In this document: piece by piece, positions 40,252 to 51,440 of the stretch | How the letters are laid out: every line of letters begins with the position of its first letter | Position numbering within the stretch: the stretch's first letter is position 1 | Source: Arachnia propionica | GTDB taxonomy: Bacteria; Actinomycetota; Actinomycetes; Propionibacteriales; Propionibacteriaceae | Assembly (NCBI GenBank): GCA_002748325.1 | Contig: PDSD01000017.1 | Span: 1 to 54,326, forward strand | Direction: 5' to 3' | DNA length: 54,326 nucleotides | Position numbers and translations under genes: made by a program | Notes under the pieces: generated by a model | The model's input: the letters and a program-made list of their open reading frames with translations, nothing else | The model's database searches: none | What the model was told of the DNA's origin: nothing

Positions 40252-41475
40252 ATGAGCACCAACCACAACTCAGACGACTTGGACTGGCTATATCGGCGTG
40301 ACGAAGAGGCCACCCGGGTAATGCCTACGCAGCCGGCCGCCCCACCACAGCCGAGCAGCACGCTGGCAGCTTGGCCCAGCCCGCAGGGCACCCAGCCCCC
40401 GGTTCCACCGCAACCTCCCATGCCACCGCGCCCGCCCGTACCGCCGGTGCCGCCGCCACGCCCCATGCCAGTGATGCCCCAACCCATGCCGCAGACACCT
40501 CCACCGGGGCGACCACGCCGCCCTGGCAGGAGCGTGCTTCGAGTAATCGGAACATTGCTGATCGCCTGGATCGTGTTCTTGGTCGGGGTGCCGATCTACG
40601 CCTGGCTGACTAGCAATGCGGTTGACACCACTCCTGCCAGTCGAGAATTGGCCGATCAACCGGGGCGGGTCACTTTGCTGGTCGGGTCCGATTCGCGCGA
40701 AAACCTGAGCGCTGAGGATCAATCCAGGCTGGGCACCGGATCAATTGAGGGACGGCGCACGGACACCATGCTGCTGCTCTACCAGCCACCGACCGGGCCG
40801 GTAACGCTGATCTCGCTACCCCGAGACTCCTACCTGGAGATTCCAGGCCACGGCAAGAGCAAGTTGAATGCGGCCTACGCATGGGGCGGCGCACCATTGC
40901 TCATTGAGACGATCGAACTAAACACTGGCGTGAAGATCGACGACTATCTTGAGGTCGGTTTCTTAGGCGTCGTCGATCTCGTTGACGCGGTCGGCGGGGT
41001 CGAAGTCTGTCCCGAAAAGCCGATGCAGGATCGAGATTCTCACCTCGATATTCCCGCTGGCTGCCAGCAACTCGACGGCGTGACCGCGCTGGCCTACGTG
41101 CGCATGCGCAAGGCAGACCCGCGCGGTGATCTGGGACGAATGGAGCGGCAGCGGGAGATCATCCACAAGGTCGCGACCGCAACCCTGAGCCCGCTGACTT
41201 TCATCAATCCCCTGCGCTATTGGAGCATCAATGGTGCCGCCAGCAAGTCGCTGACGCATAGCACCGAAACCGGGCCGATAGAGGCAGCACAGACCGCGCT
41301 TGGCTTCGTGAAATTCGCGACCGGCGGCGGGATTTCGGTCACCGTGCCAGTAGCTGACGCCAACGCCCGCACCCCGGCTGGCTCCAGCATGATTTGGGAC
41401 AAGGAAGAGGCGCAACGCCTGTTCACGGCCGTCGCCACCGGCGACACCGAGACCTTGGCAACCTTCAGTAACTAG
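40252..41475 (+). CDS. LytR-CpsA-Psr (LCP) family protein with Pro-rich N-terminal cytoplasmic region
   Basis: VTLLVGSDSRENL...RRTDTMLLLYQPPTGPVTLISLPRDSYLEIPGHGKSKLNAAYAWGGAPLLIETIE...ALAYVRMRKADPRGDLGRMERQREII. Confidence 0.93.
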   Translation: MSTNHNSDDLDWLYRRDEEATRVMPTQPAAPPQPSSTLAAWPSPQGTQPPVPPQPPMPPRPPVPPVPPPRPMPVMPQPMPQTPPPGRPRRPGRSVLRVIGTLLIAWIVFLVGVPIYAWLTSNAVDTTPASRELADQPGRVTLLVGSDSRENLSAEDQSRLGTGSIEGRRTDTMLLLYQPPTGPVTLISLPRDSYLEIPGHGKSKLNAAYAWGGAPLLIETIELNTGVKIDDYLEVGFLGVVDLVDAVGGVEVCPEKPMQDRDSHLDIPAGCQQLDGVTALAYVRMRKADPRGDLGRMERQREIIHKVATATLSPLTFINPLRYWSINGAASKSLTHSTETGPIEAAQTALGFVKFATGGGISVTVPVADANARTPAGSSMIWDKEEAQRLFTAVATGDTETLATFSN

Positions 41476-41489
41476 CCAGGCGCCCTATC

Positions 41490-41518
41490 ACGGGGGTGGC
41501 AAACGGCCACCAGATCGT
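41490..41518. terminator. Hairpin between convergent LCP and birA genes
   Basis: GGTGGC (41495-41500) / GCCACC (41506-41511), flanked by CACG/CGTG. Confidence 0.5.
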
Positions 41519-41524
41519 GTGGGG

Positions 41525-42322
41525 TTACTCGCCACTAGGGGACTGCTTGGCAACTATCGAGGCGTGAACCACGTCGCCGACGCTGAATGCTTTGCTGCCA
41601 ACTGCGGTCTGCACCAGCAGGCGGCCGGCCTCGTCGACGCCTAGCCCCTTCCCGGCTAGCGCCTCGCCCTCGGCGGTGATCGTCAGCTGTCTGCCGACTG
41701 AGGCGCAGGCAGCCAGATAACGCTGGCGTAGCAGCGCCAGCGGCAGCTGCTGCAATTGGGCAATACCCGCGAGCACGCTGGCCACGAGCGCGGCTGGCTC
41801 GACGCTGATTCCGGCCAGGTTCAGCGCGGTAGCGGTGGCGACCGGCAGCTGTTCGACCGTCAGCTGCAGGTTGATGCCGATGCCAATAACGGCTTTTGCG
41901 CCTGCGGGCGTCTCGACTCGCTCCGCCAGGATCCCGCAGACCTTGCCGCCGTCAACCAGCACGTCATTTGGCCACTTGAGTTCTACCCGGCCAGGTTCTT
42001 CCGTGGCAGCGGCGATGGCGTCTCGCACCGCCACCCCAGCCAGTAACGACAGCCACCCCCACTGTTCGGGTGCCAGCTCCGGCTCCACCAGCACTGACAT
42101 ACTGATCGATCCGCCAGGCGGGCTTGCCCAGCTGCGCTCTCGCCGGCCGCGGCCGCGCGTCTGTTCTAGGGCGACCAGCACCTCTCCTGCCGCCGCCCCA
42201 GACCGGGCCTGGGCAGCAAGATCGGCGTTGGTGGAACCGGTGACCGCCACCACCCGGATTGGCCCCCAGTTGGTCGTTGCGGGGAGCCGGTCGGCAATCA
42301 TATGAGAAGTTAGTTCGGGCAT
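41525..42322 (-). CDS. birA: Biotin--[acetyl-CoA-carboxylase] ligase
   Basis: VAVTGSTNADLAAQARSGAAAGEVLVALEQTRGRGRRERSWASPPGGSISMSVLVEP...LKWPNDVLVDGGKVCGILAE. Confidence 0.94.
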   Translation of the reverse strand: MPELTSHMIADRLPATTNWGPIRVVAVTGSTNADLAAQARSGAAAGEVLVALEQTRGRGRRERSWASPPGGSISMSVLVEPELAPEQWGWLSLLAGVAVRDAIAAATEEPGRVELKWPNDVLVDGGKVCGILAERVETPAGAKAVIGIGINLQLTVEQLPVATATALNLAGISVEPAALVASVLAGIAQLQQLPLALLRQRYLAACASVGRQLTITAEGEALAGKGLGVDEAGRLLVQTAVGSKAFSVGDVVHASIVAKQSPSGE

Positions 42323-42347
42323 CACACCTCCACGATAGAGTGACGAA

Positions 42348-43922
42348 ATGGATATCGACATCCACACCACCGCTGGGAAACTGGCCGACCTGGAACGCCG
42401 CATCAATCAGGCGATCCACGCCGGTTCCGAGGCTGCCGTCGAGAAGCAACACGCCCGCGGCAAGCTGACCGCCAGGGAGCGCATTGAGGCCCTGCTGGAC
42501 GAGGACACCTTCGCCGAGTTCGACGAGTTCTCCAGACACCGCGCCCACGGTTTCGGCATGCAAGAAAAACGGCCCTACGGCGACGGCGTGGTCACGGGCA
42601 CCGGCGCCATCCATGGCCGCCCCGTCTGCGTCTTTAGCCAGGACGTCACCGTCTTTGGCGGCGCCCTGGGCCAGGTGTACGGCGAGAAGATCGTCAAGAT
42701 CATCGACTTCGCCATGAAGACCGGCGTGCCGCTCATCGGCATCAATGAGGGCGGCGGCGCCCGGATCCAAGAGGGCGTGGTGGCCCTGGATTTGTACGGC
42801 GAAATCTTCCGCAGCAACACCCGGGCCTCCGGGGTTATCCCGCAGATCTCGCTGATCATGGGAGCCGCAGCCGGCGGACACGTCTACTCCCCGGCGCTGA
42901 CCGACTTCACCGTCATGGTCGACCAAACCTCGCAGATGTTCATCACCGGCCCCGAGGTCATCAAGGCCGTCACTGGCGAAGACGTCACCATGGAAGAGTT
43001 GGGCGGCGGCCGCACCCACAACACCAAGTCCGGCAATTCGCACTATCTAGCCACCGACGAACACGACGCGTTGGGCTACGTCCGGGAGCTGCTGAGCTAT
43101 CTGCCGCAGAACAATCTGGAGGATCCGCCAGTCTACGACGAGGCCGAGGTTGATCTGACCATCACTGACCACGACCGGGCCCTCGACACGCTGATCCCCG
43201 ACTCTCCGAACCAGCCTTACGACATGCATGAGGTCATCCGCAACGTGCTGGATGAGTCGGAGTTCCTGGAGATCATGCCGATGTTCGCCAAGAACGTCGT
43301 CGTCGGTTTCGGCCGGATCGAAGGCCGCAGCATCGGCATCGTGGCCAACCAACCCATGTTCTATGCGGGCGCCCTCGACATCGACGCCTCGGAAAAGGCT
43401 GCCCGGTTCGTGCGCACCTGTGATGCCTTCAACATTCCGGTGCTCACCTTGGTGGACGTGCCGGGGTTCATGCCTGGGGTGGAACAGGAACATCGGGGCA
43501 TCATTCGCCGCGGCGCCAAGCTGCTGTATGCCTACGCCGAGGCCACCGTGCCGCTGCTGACGGTCATCACCCGCAAGGCCTACGGCGGGGCTTACCTGGT
43601 GATGGGTGCCAAGTCGATGGGGGCCGACATCAATCTGGCCTGGCCGACCGCCCAGATCGCGGTCATGGGTTCGCAAGGAGCGGTCAACGTGCTCTATCGC
43701 AAGGCGCTGGCCGAGGCCGATGATCCGGAGGCATTGCGCAGCCGGCTGATGACCGAGTACGACGACGAGTTGGCCAACCCGTATGTCGCGGCTGAGCGGG
43801 GCTACATCGACCAGGTGATCTACCCGCACCAGACCAGATCCTTCATCATCAAGGCGCTGCGGCTGCTGCGCACCAAGCGTGAGGTGCTGCCGCCGAAGAA
43901 GCATGGGAACATCCCGCTATGA
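42348..43922 (+). CDS. accD: Acyl-CoA (propionyl-CoA) carboxylase beta subunit
   Basis: [62 protein letters not shown]...[21 protein letters not shown]. Confidence 0.96.
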   Translation: MDIDIHTTAGKLADLERRINQAIHAGSEAAVEKQHARGKLTARERIEALLDEDTFAEFDEFSRHRAHGFGMQEKRPYGDGVVTGTGAIHGRPVCVFSQDVTVFGGALGQVYGEKIVKIIDFAMKTGVPLIGINEGGGARIQEGVVALDLYGEIFRSNTRASGVIPQISLIMGAAAGGHVYSPALTDFTVMVDQTSQMFITGPEVIKAVTGEDVTMEELGGGRTHNTKSGNSHYLATDEHDALGYVRELLSYLPQNNLEDPPVYDEAEVDLTITDHDRALDTLIPDSPNQPYDMHEVIRNVLDESEFLEIMPMFAKNVVVGFGRIEGRSIGIVANQPMFYAGALDIDASEKAARFVRTCDAFNIPVLTLVDVPGFMPGVEQEHRGIIRRGAKLLYAYAEATVPLLTVITRKAYGGAYLVMGAKSMGADINLAWPTAQIAVMGSQGAVNVLYRKALAEADDPEALRSRLMTEYDDELANPYVAAERGYIDQVIYPHQTRSFIIKALRLLRTKREVLPPKKHGNIPL

Positions 43923-44128
43923 CCGGCTATCGCATCAAGTCAGGCAACGCCTCCCCGGCAGAGCTGGCGGCGGTGTTGGCCGCGCTGGAAACCATCCGGT
44001 TGGCCACGCCACCGCTGCATTCGGCGAAGGATCGGCCGATCGCTGGTGGCTGGAACTCCTACTACCGAACCGTCCGGGTGGCCCATGCACCGGGCCGGGA
44101 CGCCTGGCGCACCACGATGAGGTTCTAA
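43919..44128 (+). CDS. accE: Acyl-CoA carboxylase epsilon subunit
   Basis: Small [21 protein letters not shown]...; between accD and maf; ATGA overlap. Confidence 0.85.
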   Translation: MTGYRIKSGNASPAELAAVLAALETIRLATPPLHSAKDRPIAGGWNSYYRTVRVAHAPGRDAWRTTMRF

Positions 44129-44734
44129 GTGCGGCTCATCCTTGCTTCTAGATCACCGGGGCGGCTGCGGATCCTGCGGCACGCCGGTCTCGACCCCGAG
44201 GTAATGGTGTCGGGCTTCGATGAGCACCAGATCCAGGATCCGGTGGCCACCTCGCTGGCGCAACGGCTAGCGGTCGCCAAGGGCGAGGCCGTGTTGCCGC
44301 GCATCGACGGCGACGCCATCGTGGTGGCCGGGGATTCGGTACTGGAGTTTGAGGGCAAGGCCTGGGGTAAACCGCGAGACGCCGAGGCCGTGGTGCAGCA
44401 ATGGCGGCGGCTTCGCGGCCGCCAAGGCGTGCTGCATTCCGGGCATTACGTGTGGGTTCGCGACGCCAAGGGGGCGCGCTCAATGCATCGCCTCGCCAGC
44501 ACCGAGCTAGGCTTCGCCGATCTGCCAGACGACGAGATCCGCGCCTACGCAGCCACCGGTGAGCCGTTGGGGGTAGCGGGTTCCTTCACCATTGATGGGT
44601 TTGGTTCGGCCTTCGTGACGCACATCGTCGGCGATCCCCACAACGTCGTCGGCATTTCCCCTTCGCTGCTGCGCCAAATGCTCACCGATCTGGGAATCAG
44701 ATGGCACCAACTGTGGCAACTGCCGCGGCAGTGA
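44129..44734 (+). CDS. maf: Maf family nucleotide pyrophosphatase
   Basis: RLILASRSPGRLRILRHAGLDPEVMVSGFDE...VVAGDSVLEFEGKAWGKPRDA. Confidence 0.93.
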   Translation: MRLILASRSPGRLRILRHAGLDPEVMVSGFDEHQIQDPVATSLAQRLAVAKGEAVLPRIDGDAIVVAGDSVLEFEGKAWGKPRDAEAVVQQWRRLRGRQGVLHSGHYVWVRDAKGARSMHRLASTELGFADLPDDEIRAYAATGEPLGVAGSFTIDGFGSAFVTHIVGDPHNVVGISPSLLRQMLTDLGIRWHQLWQLPRQ

Positions 44735-44738
44735 TGCG

Positions 44739-45152
44739 CTAGGAGCGTGCGTCGTAACGCAACGAGATCGCCGAATTGGAGCCACTGACCGTGAACGCGC
44801 CAGCGATTCCGGGCCGCTCAAACAATAGGGACAGGTTCTCGTCTGCGGTGATCGTGAAGCCCTGCCGGGGCAGTTCCCGGCGCAGATAGGCCGCTACCTC
44901 TTGCCCCGGTGGCGAGTCGAGCACGACCGTCACGGTATTGACCTGATCCACCTGTTCGACGATGTTGGCGGCAACCGGAATCGAAAAACCGGGCGGGGCG
45001 TTACTGAAGCCCAGTTCCTGCAGTTCCACTCCGTCGGCCGGAACCGTGATGTTGTAGCTCGCCTGCGCGGTCGGGGTTGACCGGCCGGGGTCGGTGGCGC
45101 AGCCGGTAAGGGCCGCCACCGCAACCAGCAGGGCTATCACTCGACGAATCAC
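44739..45152 (-). CDS. Hypothetical lipoprotein
   Basis: [23 protein letters not shown] lipobox; 137 aa. Confidence 0.75.
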   Translation of the reverse strand: MIRRVIALLVAVAALTGCATDPGRSTPTAQASYNITVPADGVELQELGFSNAPPGFSIPVAANIVEQVDQVNTVTVVLDSPPGQEVAAYLRRELPRQGFTITADENLSLLFERPGIAGAFTVSGSNSAISLRYDARS

Positions 45153-45289
45153 CTGCCCAGGATACGCGGTCGCCGCGTAGGTCGCTGCCTGCCAGTGAGC
45201 AAGGTTGCGGACTTGTCCCTTATAGGCTGCACTTGCCCGCTAGGATCGCGACAAGTGTTTTCCTAGGGCACCAGCGAAGGAGGGTTACT

Positions 45290-47059
45290 GTGGCCACAGC
45301 AATCAACAAGGTACTCATCGCCAATCGCGGTGAAATCGCCGTCCGCGTAATCCGGGCCGCCCGCGACGAGGCTATTTCTTCGGTGGCCGTCTACGCCGAC
45401 CCAGACCGGGATAGCTTGTTCGTCAAGCTGGCCGACGAAGCCTTCAGCCTGGTTGGTCAAACCGCGGCCGAAACCTACCTGGATGCCGACAAGATTCTGG
45501 ATATCGCCAGGCAGTCTGGCGCCGACGCCATCCATCCTGGCTACGGTTTCCTTGCCGAAAATGCCGACTTCGCCCGCGCCGTGATCGATGCTGGGCTGAT
45601 CTGGATTGGGCCGCCGCCCGAGGCGATCGAAAAGCTGGGCGACAAGGTGCAGGCCCGCCACATTGCGGCCAAGGTTGGGGCGCCGCAGGTGCCGGGCACC
45701 CCGGATCCGGTCGCCGACGCCGCGGAGGTGTTAGCGTTCGGCCAGCAATATGGCTATCCGGTTGCCATCAAGGCTGCCTTCGGTGGCGGCGGGCGTGGCC
45801 TGAAGATCGCCCACAGCGCCGACGAGGTGACCGAACAGTTCGAGTCGGCGACCCGCGAGGCGATCACGGCCTTCGGCCGGGGCGAATGCTTCGTGGAGCG
45901 CTATCTGGAACGCCCCCGTCACGTCGAGACGCAATGCCTAGCGGATGCACATGGCAACGTCGTCGTCATTTCCACCCGCGATTGCTCGCTGCAGCGGCGC
46001 CACCAGAAGCTGGTCGAGGAGGCCCCGGCACCGTTCCTGACCGCCGAGCAGCAGCAGCGGTTGTACGACAGCTCCAAGGCAATTCTGGCCGAGGCTGGCT
46101 ACGTGGGGGCCGGTACCTGCGAGTTCCTGGTCGGCATCGACGGCACCATTTCTTTCCTGGAGGTCAACACCAGGCTGCAGGTCGAGCATCCGGTCTCCGA
46201 GGAGGTCACCGATATCGACCTGGTGCGTGAGATGTTCCGTATTGCCCGCGGCGAAGTGATCGGCTACGACGATCCCAAGGTGAGCGGCCATGCCATCGAG
46301 TTCCGCATCAACGCCGAGGATCCGGGCAGCAGTTTCCTACCAGCCCCCGGCACTCTGTCTACCTGGCAGGCCCCCGGTGGCCCCGGGGTGCGCGTGGACC
46401 ACGGCTATCTGGCGGGTATGAACGTGCCCGGCAACTTCGATTCGTTGGTGGCCAAGATCATCGTGCGCGGCAAGACCAGAGAGCAAGCGCTGGAGCGTTC
46501 TCGCCGGGCAATGGCGGAATTGGTGGTTGAAGGCATGCCGACGGTGGTGCCATTCCATCGGGCTGTGCTGGAAGATCCAGCGTTCACCGCTGCCGACGGC
46601 AGCTTCCGAGTCCACACCAGGTGGATCGAGACGGAGTTTGACGGCGACATCTCCCCGTTCAGCGGCGCGCGCGGCGAGGAACTGGCGGACGAGGGGCAGC
46701 GAACGATCACCGTCGAGGTGGACGGGCGGCGCATGGAGGTGCGGCTACCTGCCGCATTTGCCGCGCATCCGACCTCGACTCAGTCGCCCCGCCCACGGAC
46801 TAGGCGGCACAAGACGCCGCAGGCCACTGCGGCTACGGCTAACGCCTTGCTGTGCCCGATGCAGGGCACGGTGGTCAAGGTCGCGGTCGCCGACGGCGAT
46901 ACCGTCACCGAAGGCCAGACCGTGATCGTGCTGGAGGCCATGAAGATGGAACAGCCACTCACGGCCCACAAAGATGGGGTGGTCACCGGGCTTGCTGCCA
47001 CGGTGGGCGAGAGCCTGTCCTCGGATGCCAAGGTCTGCGACATTATCGACCCGAGCTAG
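45290..47059 (+). CDS. accA: Acetyl/propionyl-CoA carboxylase alpha subunit (biotin carboxylase + BCCP)
   Basis: [35 protein letters not shown]...EAMKMEQPL biotinylation motif; AAGGAGG SD and GTG start. Confidence 0.96.
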   Translation: MATAINKVLIANRGEIAVRVIRAARDEAISSVAVYADPDRDSLFVKLADEAFSLVGQTAAETYLDADKILDIARQSGADAIHPGYGFLAENADFARAVIDAGLIWIGPPPEAIEKLGDKVQARHIAAKVGAPQVPGTPDPVADAAEVLAFGQQYGYPVAIKAAFGGGGRGLKIAHSADEVTEQFESATREAITAFGRGECFVERYLERPRHVETQCLADAHGNVVVISTRDCSLQRRHQKLVEEAPAPFLTAEQQQRLYDSSKAILAEAGYVGAGTCEFLVGIDGTISFLEVNTRLQVEHPVSEEVTDIDLVREMFRIARGEVIGYDDPKVSGHAIEFRINAEDPGSSFLPAPGTLSTWQAPGGPGVRVDHGYLAGMNVPGNFDSLVAKIIVRGKTREQALERSRRAMAELVVEGMPTVVPFHRAVLEDPAFTAADGSFRVHTRWIETEFDGDISPFSGARGEELADEGQRTITVEVDGRRMEVRLPAAFAAHPTSTQSPRPRTRRHKTPQATAATANALLCPMQGTVVKVAVADGDTVTEGQTVIVLEAMKMEQPLTAHKDGVVTGLAATVGESLSSDAKVCDIIDPS

Positions 47060-47122
47060 TCGTTAGCAGCTGTTTCCGGAAACCGGGTATGCCACCGACC
47101 GGTGGCCAACTACGATGTCGGT

Positions 47123-47917
47123 ATGACAGACCTTGAATTGGCTCGGCGCGCCGCCGAAGAACTGCGGCAGCGCACCGGCATCCCCGCTATCGATCTGGCG
47201 CTCGTGCTTGGTTCTGGCTGGTCTGCTGGCGCGGACGAGTTGGGCGAGAATCTCGCGACGCTAGAGCTTAGCGAGGTGGCCGGTTTCACCAGTCCCGTCG
47301 TCGCTGGCCATGGCGGTCAGCTACGCGTCTTGCGCACCGCCAGCGGCAAGATCGCGGCGGTGTTCACCGGCCGAACCCATTACTACGAGGGCCGCGGCGT
47401 CGCTGCTGTCGTGCACGGGGTACGAACCGCCGCCGCTTGGGGCGCGAGCCAGCTCATCTTGACCAACGGTTGCGGCGGGCTCAAGCCCGAATGGCTGCCT
47501 GGCACCGTCGTGGTCATCAACGATCACATCAACCTGACCGGTGACACGCCACTGGCCGGGGCCACTTTCGTCGATCTCACCCAGGCTTACAGCAAGCGGT
47601 TGCGCGACATCGCTCATGCGGCCGAGCCGAACCTGCCCGAGGGAATCTACGTCCAGTTCCGCGGTCCACAGTACGAAACCCCGGCGGAGGTGCGCATGGC
47701 TGGCATCTTGGGCGGCGACCTGGTTGGCATGTCGACGACGCTTGAGACTATCGCCGCTCGCGAGGCTGGGATGGAGGTGCTCGGGCTGTCGCTAGTCACC
47801 AATCAGGCGGCTGGGTTGAGCCCAACCGATCTCGACCACGCAGAGGTGCTGCAGGCGGGCCGGGACGCTGGCCCGCGACTCGCGGCACTGTTGCAGACGA
47901 TTGTGGGCCAGCTGTGA
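47123..47917 (+). CDS. Purine-nucleoside phosphorylase
   Basis: LVLGSGWSAGADEL...GRTHYYEGRG...LILTNGCGGLKPEWLPGTVVVINDHINLTGDTPL...GPQYETPAEVRM. Confidence 0.94.
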   Translation: MTDLELARRAAEELRQRTGIPAIDLALVLGSGWSAGADELGENLATLELSEVAGFTSPVVAGHGGQLRVLRTASGKIAAVFTGRTHYYEGRGVAAVVHGVRTAAAWGASQLILTNGCGGLKPEWLPGTVVVINDHINLTGDTPLAGATFVDLTQAYSKRLRDIAHAAEPNLPEGIYVQFRGPQYETPAEVRMAGILGGDLVGMSTTLETIAAREAGMEVLGLSLVTNQAAGLSPTDLDHAEVLQAGRDAGPRLAALLQTIVGQL

Positions 47918-49581
47918 TGAGCGTCGAAGCAATCCGCAGGCTGATCACCAAAGCCAACGAGTGGCGGGAGGTGGATCCAGATCCTGATACCCGAACCGAA
48001 TTGGCCGAACTGATCGCTGCCTGCGAGAACGATCCCGAGGCCGACGCCGCAGCCACGTTACGCGACATGTTTTCCGGCACGCTGCAATTCGGTACCGCCG
48101 GGCTACGCGGCGAACTGGGCCCTGGCCCCAACCGCATGAACCGCGTGGTGGTCGGGCGCGCGGCCGTTGGTATCGGCAGCTGGTTGACGGCCCGCGGCAA
48201 GCGCGGCGGCACCATCATCGTCGGCTACGATGCCCGCTTCAAGTCCCATGATTTTGCCGTCGAAACTGCCCGGCTGTTGCGCGGCGCGGGGTTCGAGGTG
48301 TTGCTCACCGAGGGCCATACCGCTACCCCCATCGTCGCCTTCGGCATCAAGGAATATGGCTGCGTCGCTGGCATCGTCGTAACAGCCTCGCATAACCCGC
48401 CGCGGGACAACGGCTACAAGGTTTACCTGGGCGACGGCTCGCAGATCGTGGCCCCGGTGGATAAGGAGATCTCCGAGCACATCGCCAAGGTCTCACCACG
48501 CGATTTGGTCACGATGACGCGCGACGATGACTACGACGTGCTCGACAACGAGCTGTTGGATGCCTACGTCGAGCACAACGTGAGCCTCGTGCCGAAGGGC
48601 GCCCCGAGGGAGCTGACTTGGGTGCATACGGCCATGCATGGCGTCGGCAGCGCCCCGTTGCGAGCGTTGGTTGCCGCCGCCGGGTTCCCGGCAGCCCACG
48701 AAGTCGCCAGCCAGGCCGAGCCCGACCCGAACTTCCCCACCGTCGCGTTCCCGAACCCGGAGGAAGCTGGCGCCATTGATCAAGCGCTCGACCTGGCCAA
48801 CCAAGTCAACGCCGATGTCGTGATAGCCAACGATCCCGACGCGGATCGCTGCGCGGTCGCGGCCGTGGTGGCTGGGCAGTGGCGGATGCTGACCGGCGAC
48901 GAGCTGGGCGCCATTTTGGGCCATGACGCGATTGCTCGCGGCGGTTCCGGGGTGCTGGCCAATTCGGTAGTGTCTTCGACGCTGCTTAGCCGGATGGCCC
49001 ATGTCGCCAAGCGCGAGCACGTAACGACCCTGACCGGCTTCAAGTGGATCGGCAGGGTACCGGGCCTAGCCTTCGGCTACGAGGAGGCCATCGGCTACTG
49101 CGTGGACCCGAAGAAGGTGCCCGACAAGGACGGCCTATCGGCCGCGTTGGCGGTGCTGCGGATCGTCGCCCAGTTGAAGTCCGAGGGCAAGACCCTTTCG
49201 GATCAGTTGGACGCCATCATGGCTCGCTATGGTCTGCATGCCACCGATCAGTTGGCGGTGCGGGTCAGCGACCTCAGCATCATCAGTGCCGCGATGGCCA
49301 AAATTCGTGCCACGCCGCCGAAGCGGCTGCTGGGCGAGTCGGTGGTGATCTCGGATCTTTCCGACGATCAGCGCAGCGACCTGCCGCCGACCGACGCGGT
49401 GGAGTTCACCGGCCAGCATGTGCACGTCGTAGTTCGGCCTTCCGGGACCGAGCCGAAGCTAAAGTGCTATCTGGAGGTGCGGATGCGCCCCAGCAAAGAC
49501 TTGGCAGCGGATCGAAAACTGGCAAGCGAACAGCTACAGCAGTTGCGAGACGAAATGTCGGAAGCCTTGGGGCTGACGTAA
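47914..49581 (+). CDS. Phospho-sugar mutase
   Basis: LQFGTAGLRGELGPGPNRMN...GIVVTASHNPPRDNGYKVYLGDGSQI...ANDPDADRCAVA...VRPSGTEPKLKCYLEV. Confidence 0.94.
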   Translation: MMSVEAIRRLITKANEWREVDPDPDTRTELAELIAACENDPEADAAATLRDMFSGTLQFGTAGLRGELGPGPNRMNRVVVGRAAVGIGSWLTARGKRGGTIIVGYDARFKSHDFAVETARLLRGAGFEVLLTEGHTATPIVAFGIKEYGCVAGIVVTASHNPPRDNGYKVYLGDGSQIVAPVDKEISEHIAKVSPRDLVTMTRDDDYDVLDNELLDAYVEHNVSLVPKGAPRELTWVHTAMHGVGSAPLRALVAAAGFPAAHEVASQAEPDPNFPTVAFPNPEEAGAIDQALDLANQVNADVVIANDPDADRCAVAAVVAGQWRMLTGDELGAILGHDAIARGGSGVLANSVVSSTLLSRMAHVAKREHVTTLTGFKWIGRVPGLAFGYEEAIGYCVDPKKVPDKDGLSAALAVLRIVAQLKSEGKTLSDQLDAIMARYGLHATDQLAVRVSDLSIISAAMAKIRATPPKRLLGESVVISDLSDDQRSDLPPTDAVEFTGQHVHVVVRPSGTEPKLKCYLEVRMRPSKDLAADRKLASEQLQQLRDEMSEALGLT

Positions 49582-49614
49582 CAAAGTGCCAAAACAGCTG
49601 AAGACACTGTTGCT

Positions 49615-51399
49615 ATGAAATCGATGCGCTGGGTGGTCGCCACCTCAGTTTTGGTTGTGCTGCTGGCCTGGTCGGCCGTCCCGGCCCACGCCGATGGCGC
49701 CCCTATCGCCAGCTATGAAGTCACGGTCACGCTGACCGAAGATGGGGCAGCCCGGGTCGTGATCGACATGACCATGGACTTTTCGGCTGAACGTGGGCGT
49801 GGGCCATACCTGACGCTGCCGAAACGCCAGGCCGATGCGGCCAACCCCGACGAGTGGTATGTGTTCGACTACGACGCCATCTCGATCTCCTCCCCAAGCG
49901 GAGCCGAGGACGCGGCAGACATCAGCGAAACCGAAAGTACCCTGACGATCCGCATTGGCGACGAAAACGTGTTCTATGAGTCTGCTCAGCGCTACCGGAT
50001 CAGCTATGTGGTTCGAGGCTTGATCGTGCCAAATCACCCGGAAAGCGGTCTCGATGAGTTCAACTGGAACGTGATCGGCGACGCCTGGGAATCCAGTATT
50101 GACAGCGTGGAGGTACGCGTTACTGGGCCGGTCGAAGTGGCCAAAACAGCCTGCTTCTACGGCCCGGACTTTCAGCAGCCGTGTGCCTCTCGCAGCGACG
50201 GCGCCACCGCCACTTACCAGGTCGCGTCGTTGCGGGCACATGAGCCAATGCAAGTAGTGGCTGGGTTCCCTGCGGGGACGTTTCCCGAGGTCAAGCCGAT
50301 GAAGGCAGAGCGCCACCCACCTTTCTCCCTGGAGCCGGTGCCGTTGGGCATCGTCGGGGCCCTGAGCGCGGGAGCAGTCGGGCTGGTTTACGGGCTGAAT
50401 CGACGCCATGCTCGTGACAAGCGTTACCTGGAGATGAGCCCGGGCATGGTGCCGTCCGCGTGGCAGCGTCCCCGCATCGGGACTGCTACCAGCAACCAGC
50501 CGCCGCCTATGCGGTTCGAGCCGCCGATAGGGGTTTCACCCGGCGAGATCGGGCTGCTCACCGACACCCGGGCAGACAATATCGACATCTCGGCTACCAT
50601 CATCGATCTGGCGGTGCGCGGTTATCTGCGCATAGATTCCGCCCCAGCAGGCGACACCCTAGTTTCGCTGCGCCAGCCACAAGCCGGGCTGAAACCGTTC
50701 GAGGCCGAGTTGCTGCAAGGGCTGTTTGCTCACGGCGACCGGGTCACGACGGCCCAACTACGCGACGAGAAATATGCCGGAACAATAGCCAAGGTGCGCG
50801 AGGCACTTACCGAGGCCGGGGTACAGCGCGGCTGGTTCAGTGCAAGACCCAATAAGCGGCACGCCACGGCATTCTGGTCGGGCACATTTAGCACTGCTGG
50901 CGGTTTCGCCGCGAGCAGCGTGGGCGCTGGCTCTGGCTGGGGGCTAATCGGGGTTCCCCTGATCCTCTTTGGGGTCGGAATGATGGCCACGGCCCATCGG
51001 TTCCGCAGCAGGACCGCGCTCGGGTCGGCGTATCTGGAACAGTCTCGCGGCTTCGAGCAGTACCTTCGTACTATTCAGGCTGACCACATCAGTTATTCCG
51101 CTGACGATGACCTTTTCAGCAGGTATCTGCCCTATGCCATGGTTTTCGGGCTGACCAAGCGTTGGGCCGAGGTGTTCGCGCACTCTCACTCACAAGGCCA
51201 GTTACCCAACGGCGACCTGAATTGGTTTCCTGGCCAAAGCTATGACCAGCCGCTCTTGTTTGCAGCTGCATTGTGGCGGGTGCATGAAAATTTCGATACC
51301 TCCATGAAAGCCGCAGATCAGGCGGCCTCGGCCAGCAGTGGCTCTTCCGGGTTCAGCGGCGGGGGTGGCCTCGGTGGCGGCGGGGGCGGTTCCTGGTGA
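49615..51399 (+). CDS. DUF2207 domain-containing membrane protein
   Basis: Signal peptide, beta-rich ectodomain, TM pair, C-terminal GFSGGGGLGGGGGGSW. Confidence 0.85.
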   Translation: MKSMRWVVATSVLVVLLAWSAVPAHADGAPIASYEVTVTLTEDGAARVVIDMTMDFSAERGRGPYLTLPKRQADAANPDEWYVFDYDAISISSPSGAEDAADISETESTLTIRIGDENVFYESAQRYRISYVVRGLIVPNHPESGLDEFNWNVIGDAWESSIDSVEVRVTGPVEVAKTACFYGPDFQQPCASRSDGATATYQVASLRAHEPMQVVAGFPAGTFPEVKPMKAERHPPFSLEPVPLGIVGALSAGAVGLVYGLNRRHARDKRYLEMSPGMVPSAWQRPRIGTATSNQPPPMRFEPPIGVSPGEIGLLTDTRADNIDISATIIDLAVRGYLRIDSAPAGDTLVSLRQPQAGLKPFEAELLQGLFAHGDRVTTAQLRDEKYAGTIAKVREALTEAGVQRGWFSARPNKRHATAFWSGTFSTAGGFAASSVGAGSGWGLIGVPLILFGVGMMATAHRFRSRTALGSAYLEQSRGFEQYLRTIQADHISYSADDDLFSRYLPYAMVFGLTKRWAEVFAHSHSQGQLPNGDLNWFPGQSYDQPLLFAAALWRVHENFDTSMKAADQAASASSGSSGFSGGGGLGGGGGGSW

Positions 51400-51405
51400 T
51401 TCCTC

Positions 51406-51431
51406 GGCAGGGCAATACTTTAGTTGCTGCC
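51406..51431. terminator. Hairpin between convergent DUF2207 and metG genes
   Basis: GGCAG(GG)CAA-tactttag-TTGCTGCC. Confidence 0.5.
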
Positions 51432-51440
51432 CGTACCGAA

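Noticed and set aside
41964-43904. Long minus-strand ORFs (359 aa and 285 aa) opposite accD
   Set aside because: Antisense shadow frames of a strongly conserved carboxylase gene; no recognisable domains
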